30,309 bases of DNA, from assembly GCF_001949145.1 (NCBI RefSeq), contig NW_019091643.1:303569-333877 (forward strand), in the 5' to 3' direction. The translations under genes and the position numbers were made by a program. The first letter of the stretch is position 1, and each line of letters opens with the position of its first letter. The DNA is from Acanthaster planci (taxonomy: Eukaryota; Echinodermata; Asteroidea; Valvatida; Acanthasteridae). The notes beneath the pieces are model-generated. The model was not told the origin of the DNA. It ran no database searches and was given only the letters and a program-made list of their open reading frames with translations. This document shows positions 23,512 to 30,309 of this stretch, one piece after another.

Positions 23512-23517
23512 AATAAA
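23512..23517 (+). terminator. Candidate polyadenylation signal AATAAA
   Basis: A canonical hexamer in the context TTGAAATAAACTGTG, followed within 60 nt by a GT/T-rich stretch (TTTTGGGGGTTTTTTGGTCG), fits a cleavage site. If used by PI4KA it implies a 3' UTR of about 4.2 kb, or a spliced one. A second AATAAA lies at 23818-23823. Confidence 0.35.
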
Positions 23518-24694
23518 CTGTGATGGCCTTGGGATTTTATTCTCTATGCAGAGTGTCGATTTTGGGGGTTTTTTGGTCGTTTTAGCAGATTGTCTTTCAG
23601 GATGTCAGTGTGTTTGCCAACAGGTACGATTGACAGAAAGATCGACGGAGTTATATGGAGTTTAAAAAAAAAAAAAGAGAGATTAACTTAAGTTTGCGAA
23701 CATGAGTAGGCTTTATGCTAAACGGGTCATTCGCTGACTTTTATTTCCACATGTACCCTGTGAAGTCTCAAGATAGTTGGCACTGCACCGCATGTTCAGA
23801 TTGATTAGTCTTAATGTAATAAAGACTGGCATACCACCTGGGCTAAGTAAAAACCGGCTTTATGATGGAAACGGAAGCTTTTTTAAAACAACTACATGTA
23901 ACTATTTGAGGATGGGCTCCCAGGCGCCAATATATCTTGCTATAATTCAATGCAGACATCTGATTGTTGTAGACCATGCAAGGAAACCCAACTAAACATT
24001 TGGGACAAAGTTCAAAGACCACCGCCAAGCCCCATACAACAGAGAGCATTTGGCTGCTTTCTCATCTAAAATGAGACCATAGAGATCCCAAGTAGAACTG
24101 GAGGGGACGTGGCATAAGACATAAATTTAACGCAATGACTTGGAACCTCGTGGAAGCTTATGCATGCATGTGAAACACACACAAGTGCACTGAGATATGA
24201 CTCGCTTCATGTGCGCAGAGCACATAAGTGCGTGCTCGTTTTTAACTTACAAGTCAGTGTAGCCGAACACAATATCACTCTGTTCTAGGGCCAAATTTGT
24301 GCAACGTAAAAGAATTGGCCTGTCAACTCTAGCTTTTACTGTGATCTCCTTCAATAATTGGAAAAAAAAATGGAAGTATGCACAGAATTTCAGTCGGGAG
24401 ATGACATGGATTAGAAATAGAAGACAGTATGGCAAGTGATGATGAGCATGGTTCAAATAACTTCAGCTTTGATCGGTAACAAAGCAAATTATTTTATGGT
24501 ATCTCTCAACCTGCTCCTGGTTTTTAAAAATTAGTTACTATTTACCTAAACTCAGGCCACGGGTTACACAGAAATTTGTAATAAAAGCAGGTTAAATTTG
24601 GGGCAACGTTAATTCAATCCAAGAGGATAAAAACATGGTAAGATAAGATTTAATGAAACAAATTGACAGTTTGAGTCAGCGACATTACTGAGAA

Positions 24695-24700
24695 TTTATT
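24695..24700 (-). terminator. Candidate polyadenylation signal for the minus-strand gene
   Basis: TTTATT on the + strand is AATAAA on the minus strand. It lies 1.25 kb downstream of the minus-strand stop codon at 25951-25953, so 24701-25950 would be a 3' UTR. That interval shows only AT-rich sequence with no other feature. Confidence 0.35.
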
Positions 24701-25950
24701 CATTGCACTCGACACCAGATTTAACTCCACTGAATACTTGAAAATTTTCACAAACTAAATTATATCAAAATAAACACCTTCCATTAATCATCTGACTCTT
24801 GCAACACTTTCAAGCAAAGGGCAAAGATTATGACCGTCAAGAACACAAGGCTCCTTTTCCAAAATTACAGATTTCCATCCTCAAAACTACTACGACAAGA
24901 AATCTTTAAGTACTGAAGTTCACTTCCTTGAAAACAAAGTATAGTGTCTGCTCTTTTGACATCATCACCAAAAGGTGCTATTTTTTCAAACTTTGTCATA
25001 AGTTGTAGGCAAATGAGAGTGGTTTATAGGAGCAAAGTTGCTCATAGAAAAGTCACAAGCCAAACTGTACTGCCTGCTGACCTTTTGAACGCTGCATTGA
25101 ACTTTGTAACATTGAAACAATCATGAGGTGGCTCTATAAATTTAAACAGTGATTCAAAAATTATGAAAACTGAGCACTTGGACATGAATGGGGGAAATTC
25201 ACAAATGGAAAGAACGTGATTTTGCTTTAGAAATCTTCCACAACTGCAAGCCCTTTTGAAGCAAATGTAATTCTTGTTTTCTTTACCAAATCATTTGCTA
25301 AAAAGTAAACAGAAGGTAAGAAATGATCATAAAATTCCTCACGAGATTTCTCGTTGCAAATACAAAAGCTTTCAGTTTTCAGGACAGCTTGAGGTTGAAA
25401 ACATCCTGAATTTAAATGTCATCTGGTTTGATCATGTAAGAGAATTTCATAACTACCTCAAAATTTAGTCAGAGAATGCACCTTCCAATTACAGGAAATA
25501 ATCACAAAATTATCACACTTTTAAAATATTACTTCTAGCTTGTGTCATTTTGAAATTTCCCAAATTTACAATGTAATTTTGTTTGAAAGTTTCAAAGAGC
25601 TCTTCTTGAGGGAGTGCCCTCCTTGATGTAAGTTTCTTAGATTTTTTCTTCAAAATTTTCAGCTTCACGGTCAAAGCCAATGCTTTTAAAAAAACATTGT
25701 TACTAATTTAATTTTAGGAATAAAGTATGTAGGAGTGCATTGAAGCTGGTGTACCAAAAAAGTCAGAGGACAGTTGTGGTAATGTGATCAGGGAGATCTG
25801 TTTGAAGACCATTCAGTCTCAGGGCAGAGTTTTCAAGGACTGAAACTGCCAACCTCCAATCAAATCTTTTAATAGGTTTTTGTGCGGCATTTTTTGACAG
25901 TCTTGAATAATTCCGGTCAAGCTGCCTTGTGTACCTCGAAGTAGATGTCA

Positions 25951-26053
25951 TTACTTGATGTGTGTTGCCATGCAGATGTCATCAGTGTGTTCATCATCCA
26001 GCATATGCTCCACCCACTCCACAACATCCATGACCTTTCCTTGGTTGGTGCCC
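25951..26053 (-). CDS. Candidate terminal exon of an unrecognised gene
   Basis: On the minus strand a TCCAG acceptor is followed by 33 codons, GTNQGKVMDVVEWVEHMLDD then EHTDDICMATHIK, and TAA. The composition is acidic and helical, unlike the surrounding AT-rich DNA, and the GC content is locally raised. I do not recognise the protein. The frame needs a preceding exon ending with two bases of a codon, which the simplest end of the next candidate exon does not provide, so an exon may be missing or a boundary misplaced. Confidence 0.45.
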
Positions 26054-26059
26054 CTGGAC

Positions 26060-26423
26060 ATACCAAATACCAAGAAATACAAAAAGGACAATTCACTACT
26101 ACAATTTGGAACTTTTACAAGTTACTTTTTAATTGATGGGGGCTCTAAACTCCCGCCAGATATTAAACTTTCTCATTCACTTTTTCCCCTTGTTTCTAAA
26201 AAGGAGGCAACTTTTTGGCCATGACACTTTCGTCCAAGATAGACTGGATTTTCTTCAATATTTTCAAGCAGTTAGCAAGACATTGCTGGAGAAAAGTGCC
26301 TCCAAGAATTCACCTCCCAATCCAAGACAGACACTAAGGGCAAAAGGGCTGGGAGGCCAGTCTTTCTTTTCACACGGCCTAAAACTCCTTATTTACACTT
26401 GAGCAATACATAAACGCTCATAC
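26060..26423 (-). other. Possible intron between the minus-strand exons
   Basis: No clear exon was found here. One string, AGGTGAATTC near 26300, could be a donor for a short additional exon on the minus strand, but the frame upstream is not convincing. Confidence 0.35.
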
Positions 26424-26613
26424 CGCTAAATCCAATCTCCACGAGGTACTGTCTGAGGTTCTCTTGCTCCCTGAATGCTTCCAGGGCGAAGTCCAGGGGG
26501 AACGCTGGCCTTGGTGTTGCCATGGTAATCAAACACCTCATCAGTCTGTGAATATATCTGGCCTCTGGGTGCTTCACCCAACAAGAGAGACTCCAAGCCA
26601 ACAGTCTTCTAGT
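26424..26613 (-). CDS. Candidate internal exon of the same unrecognised gene
   Basis: The minus-strand frame runs from TRRLLAWSLSCWVKHPEARY through LMRCLITMATPRPAFPLDFA to NLRQYLVEIGFSG. It is bounded by a GGCAG acceptor (26614-26617) and a donor GTATGA (26423 downward). The Leu-rich, amphipathic pattern resembles ARM/HEAT helices. A faint likeness to the Rap1GDS1 armadillo protein (RLL, LITMAT) is too weak to name it. Coordinates depend on the chosen splice sites, and the open frame continues upstream to 26640. Confidence 0.45.
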
Positions 26614-27079
26614 CTGCCATAACCTTCCAAAACCAAACAAAAGAACATCTTACACATTTGCAGAAAAAATGCACCCGTCTGATTGGATAGATACTGATAA
26701 AGAACTTTGTTTGAAAAGACGTACATTGGGATCTTTATCCGTTGCCTTTTTAACAAGTTGTTAAAATTTTGATACTTCAATTTTACAAATGTAAAATTGC
26801 TTTTCCAATAAAAAATGGTGGTATTTTGGTGTGCACAATGATCAAATGATTTGGTAGACACTGCCCTTGCAAAACAAGTCGAATGGAGAAGTGGAATTTT
26901 TTTTGGTTTTTGCGCTCGCATGACAGGTGCAAGCGTACTGTATGCTCTAGAAGAAGTTACATTTTTTATTACGTAATCATCCAATGAATATATAGCCAAG
27001 AGTGGGCTTTCAGCCCATTCTCGGTCAAGCAGTCGAACCTCGCCATTACACGATTCTTATTGGTCTTTACACCTTACAC
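26614..27079. other. No feature recognised
   Basis: AT-rich sequence between the candidate exon and the retroelement. A 141-codon minus frame here lacks any motif. A short hairpin AGTGGGCTTTCAGCCCATT lies near 27001 and could mark the retroelement border, but no terminal repeat was confirmed. Confidence 0.5.
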
Positions 27080-27267
27080 ATCCTTTTACGATACGAGAAC
27101 ATGCCTCAAGAGGAGAATCCCTCGCTTTCGCAAGCTACTGAAGGAAACCAAGAAATCTTGCGAGCCATCCAGTCTCGTTAGACTCACCAGTCAAAGCTGC
27201 TTGCAAAAAGTAGAGACTCCCGGCGGACGTCCCGGTTCTCAAGAGAGAAGGGAACCAGCAGCAACAT

Positions 27268-27686
27268 AAACAACTGTGGAAAGATCCTTGCTCTCGTCCA
27301 AAGTGCACTCCATAGCATTGAAGCACTTGATACAGAGGAAGCCGTCAACAAAATCAAGGAACGCCAGAGGCAGATATGCATCGCCGACCGGTCAGAGCTA
27401 GGCTGCGGCGTGGTCAAAGAATATGTCGCTGACGACTTGGCCTCTGATAAAGAGCAAATAAAAAAAGCACAGAAAGCCGCTGCTGCCCAGAAACCGGCCC
27501 CAAAGAAGCGACTCAACAGCGCTAAGACACCGAGCACCACTCCAAGGCTATTGCCGTCTTTTGCTCTTGCCCTTATCTGCGGCAGCCAATTTTTCGTCCC
27601 TTTGACAGCCGCATATGCTTCCAGTGTTCACGTGCGATCAGCATGCCCATCAAAAAGGACAGTTGGGACCTCCAGCAGCCCCTAGA
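27268..27686 (+). pseudogene. Gag-like segment of the retroelement
   Basis: An open frame from about 27268 reads NCGKILALVQSALHSIEALD, RQRQICIADRSELGCGVVKE and DDLASDKEQIKKAQKAAAAQ. The pattern AD(R/K)SExGxxxVxEYxxDxLAxDxE is what I remember from ORF1 of DIRS-like elements. Downstream, a Cys-rich stretch near 27600-27660 looks like a zinc knuckle broken by a frame change. An in-frame stop precedes the segment at 27178. Confidence 0.6.
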
Positions 27687-27739
27687 ACCTACGGTGACAG
27701 GGAACATTGTCAAGGTCATCCTTCCCCTCCACAAGGAGT

Positions 27740-28664
27740 ACAAGGTAGATTAATTACCCAATTAGAACACTGGAAAGATACTTTGAAAGCTGGTGATTTT
27801 TTGTAATTGACGTCATCGAGTTTGGCTAGAAGATTTTCTTTCTTGTCACACCTCCTCCATTTTTTGCGACGAATAATAGACTGAGTTTAGAGCACCCTGA
27901 ATTTGTCGAGTCGGCAATTGCTGCAATCCCCTTACCATTGCGGTAGGGAAAAAAATAAGGCTTGTTCTTGACCTCCGTCAACCTAACAAATTTGTGCTAA
28001 AACCAAGTTCAAATACGAGGACCTCAAGCATATCTCGCAAGTCCTAGACCACAAAGACCACTATTTTAGTGTTGAGTCCGGTTATCATCATTTAGACATA
28101 TTTCCGGCACACCAAAGATGTCTTGGGTCCTCAAGGAAACATTGCCAACGTGACAGCAGATACATACACAACATCTTCCACGTCCTTCCATTCGGCTTAT
28201 CCAGCGCATGCTACTTATTCACCAAGGTCACCAGACCTCTTGTGTATTCTTGGCAAGCACTTGGCATCTCGTGCTTCATGTACATCAACGACGGTCTAGT
28301 GATGTCTGCAGATCGCCAATCTGCATCACGTTACTCGGCGATCGTCAAAGATTCCCTTATTCACAGCGGCTTTGTTCCGAGTAAAACCAAATGTGTATGG
28401 CAGCCACAGACCTCGATCAAATATTTCGGCCTCATACTTGATTCCAATTTCTTGACATTTTCTGTCCCTCAGTCTAAAATAATCAAACTTCAGTCATCCA
28501 CTGAAAATAGTATTCTTACCGCCCACGCGAGTTCTATCCGTACACCAGCTAGGTCGCTTGCTGGAGTTACTGGACAACTTGTCTCTATGTCCCTTGCACT
28601 GGGCCCTGTTGCCCGTTTAGGGTCGCGAGCCATGTATTGCGCTACTGAGAACAGAACTCTATAG
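27740..28664 (+). pseudogene. Reverse transcriptase fragment
   Basis: KKIRLVLDLRQPNKFVLK (about 27949-28002) matches the conserved RT block 2-3. After a frame change, FGLSSACYLFTKVTRPLVYS and CFMYINDGLV (28278-28295) give the palm, followed by SGFVPSKTKCVWQPQTSIKY and FGLILDSN. The catalytic YxDD-type box reads YIND, with Asn in place of the first Asp. With the frame breaks between 27810 and 28180, this argues for inactivity. The domain order is otherwise complete. Confidence 0.75.
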
Positions 28665-28816
28665 GACGATCTGATCTTTATTTCCAAGCCTGTTATCACC
28701 GAACTGGTATTTGTCCTTGTCAGTTTTTTTTTACTTTGTTTGAAGCACAACATAGTCATCTTACTGAAAAGGATACTTAGCAAAGGCAATAGCATCGCTG
28801 GTAGTCTATTAGTAGA

Positions 28817-29340
28817 GTGTCCACTTTCCAAGACTGGTCCATTGACCATGCCTCCCTTGACCTGATCAATGGCCTGTGGGACCCACATACTTGGGTTCGA
28901 TTTGCATCCCCTACCAATTTTAAGGTGGAAAAGTTCAACTTTAGGATTTGGTGCAGAGCTGTTGCGGGTTGGATGCCTTTTGTTACAATTGGTCCGACGA
29001 AAACAATCACTCGCGCCCTCCTATTTCACTTGTAGTGCACACACAGAATCACTTATCATTGTGTAACAGTAAAGGCACTCTCATCGTTCCAAAATGGATT
29101 TCAGCATACTTTTGGCCATCAATTTGTCCTGATGACGAGCACTTCAATCGAGCCATTCATGATTGGCGTTTATTGAACATCAGTTTCAGCCTTCCTCCTT
29201 CAACTCCAAACTCAGTCTTCAATCAAACGCCGACATTTTTGTCATTAGCATTGAAAATTGACCTTTCTGTACCTCTCAGATTAATAATCAAAGGCCTTGT
29301 TCCACCAGTCTCGGTTACTGTAAGGATTGTGTGTAAGTGA
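28817..29340 (+). pseudogene. RNase H and C-terminal fragment of the retroelement
   Basis: FQDWSIDHASLDLINGLWDP and HTWVRFASPTNFKVEKFNFR appear in one frame. After a shift near 28950, the next frame continues AFCYNWSDENNHSRPPISLV and SKGTLIVPKWISAYFWPSIC. The GP/DPHTxxRFAS..N....FN.R.W and GTLxVPxWxSAxFWP patterns are typical of DIRS and related RT proteins downstream of RNase H. The reading frame ends at 29340. Confidence 0.65.
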
Positions 29341-30309
29341 CAAAATTGTCAACTTTTGGGCGCCGACAGGCTTTTTGCCAATGTCTATGGTCATCTGGCA
29401 CCGTTTAGTAGAGGCCATTTGCCGGCCTAAGAGGCAAGCTGATTTGCGAGCTACGGAAATGGCCGATTGGTGTGCCTTCCACACGCATTCTTGAAGTTCC
29501 AACCAACTGAAGTCCACACAGTCTCCTCCTTTCTGTTGTGAATCTCACAGTCAAGGTTCGCCACACAACCAGACCAACTGTTCACCAATGAAAAAATCAT
29601 GTTCTTTGTCTTTCTCTGTCCTGTCTTTGTTGCATTTTGGTTTATTACATGCAGAAGAAGTAGAAAAGAAATGAATTTTTCGCTGAAAGAATGTAGGAGG
29701 AAATACGATTTCAGTTCAAGATTCAGGAAATGTAGGAGAAAGTTTGTGAAAAATCCAAGGCAAAATTAAATCAACAAAACGAGGGCAGTTGGAGGCAGAG
29801 TAACTGAGGTTTCTGGGGATGAAGGAACAAGATGCCATCAATGCATCTGTTGCTGCTGTGACCTAGTTGAAGTTACGAAGGTAAAGAATTTGATCGTCAC
29901 ATCTCAAAGTGTATCGCGTCATGGTTCTTTATTACCTGTTGTCAAGCACAAGAAAAGCTGAAACTATTCAAATGGAAACAATTCCAATTTCAGCACATTT
30001 CGTTGTTTAAATTTGACTATGGTTCCATATGACATTTTTGAAAATGAAGAAACATATCCAAAATTAATTGTACTCTTCAAGTCTTTTTCCATAAAGATTG
30101 AAAGTTTTTGAACTTTTGAAGTTTAGAACTCGTACAGCAAAGGTAAACAGTAAGTTTTATTGACCATTGGCAATAAAGGTCACTTCCACATGGCTGACTT
30201 TATTCCAACTCTGTAAGAGAGTCTTTATTTGGAAAAAGATTCTTGATCAGCATAAGAATAAACAAAGTTGTCTAGATAAATTCCGCTGTTGAGTAGTCGC
30301 ATGCTCATC
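29341..30309. other. No feature recognised to window end
   Basis: The first 150 nt or so (to about 29500) keep the higher GC of the retroelement and may be its 3' part. The rest is AT-rich without exons or repeats matching elsewhere in the window. Minus-strand exons of the second gene were looked for here and not found. Confidence 0.6.

Larger units (their letters stand above)
19349..24690 (+). other. Probable PI4KA 3' UTR and downstream intergenic DNA
   Basis: No coding exon was recognised in 5.3 kb. The stretch contains dispersed repeat C, a second GTGACCC MITE, a 450-bp foldback element, a further inverted-repeat element and repeat E. Between them lie AT-rich, featureless segments (20257-21967, 22418-22670, 23218-24690). 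The transcript end is uncertain. AATAAA motifs stand at 23512-23517 and 23818-23823, and the string CCAG|GTTAGT at 19391 could be a splice donor in the UTR. Confidence 0.5.
27080..29340 (+). mobile_element. Decayed DIRS-like retroelement
   Basis: Segments in several + frames are collinear with a DIRS-type element: a gag-like region, reverse transcriptase, RNase H and the Trp-rich C-terminal part. The frame changes at least three times and stops interrupt it, so it is an inactive relic. GC content is higher than in its surroundings. I found neither a tyrosine recombinase nor split repeats or inverted ends, so both borders are approximate. A different retroelement class is possible, but the DDGL-type motif and the downstream GTLIVPKW block favour DIRS. 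Confidence 0.7.

Noticed and set aside
26424-26613. Naming the minus-strand exon as Rap1GDS1
   Set aside because: The resemblance is limited to a few residues (RLL, LITMAT), and the following candidate exon does not match that protein's C-terminus.

Overview
The window is animal nuclear DNA: intron-rich, about 40% GC by eye, full of short non-autonomous transposons, and with one 144-base assembly gap. No bacterial or viral gene organisation is present. The dominant gene, on the + strand from 292 to 19348, is the 3' half of PI4KA (type III phosphatidylinositol 4-kinase alpha). I could place 22 consecutive coding exons. All junctions have GT..AG borders and compatible phases, they encode about 1146 residues, and they end in a natural stop. 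Protein divergence from the vertebrate enzyme, introns mostly of 0.1-2 kb, and the repeat types suggest a marine invertebrate, plausibly a lancelet, echinoderm or hemichordate; that is inference.

Layout. 1-291 is a C-rich simple repeat plus the end of an intron. 292-19348 holds the PI4KA exons. The first 16 or so encode the alpha-helical solenoid/dimerisation and PIK-type helical regions; the last six encode the lipid kinase domain. 19349 to about 23.5 kb is probably PI4KA 3' UTR and then intergenic DNA, with several transposon-like palindromes. About 24.69-26.64 kb carries candidate minus-strand terminal exons of an unrecognised second gene that would converge with PI4KA. About 27.1-29.3 kb is a decayed retroelement with gag-like, reverse transcriptase, RNase H and C-terminal parts, best matching the DIRS (tyrosine-recombinase) type. 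29.34-30.309 kb holds nothing I recognise.

The introns hold most of the unusual structure: a TTAA-flanked MITE family in three long copies and one inverted fragment, a GTGACCC-ended MITE family in two copies, a hAT-like MITE, a GACC-ended MITE, three other foldback or inverted-repeat elements, three further families of dispersed repeats, a miniature palindrome associated with telomere-like CCCTAA motifs, and three tandem repeats. I found no new multi-gene system. The most noteworthy items are these short element families and the second-gene exons. Identities rest on pattern recognition and remembered family features; no database search was run.
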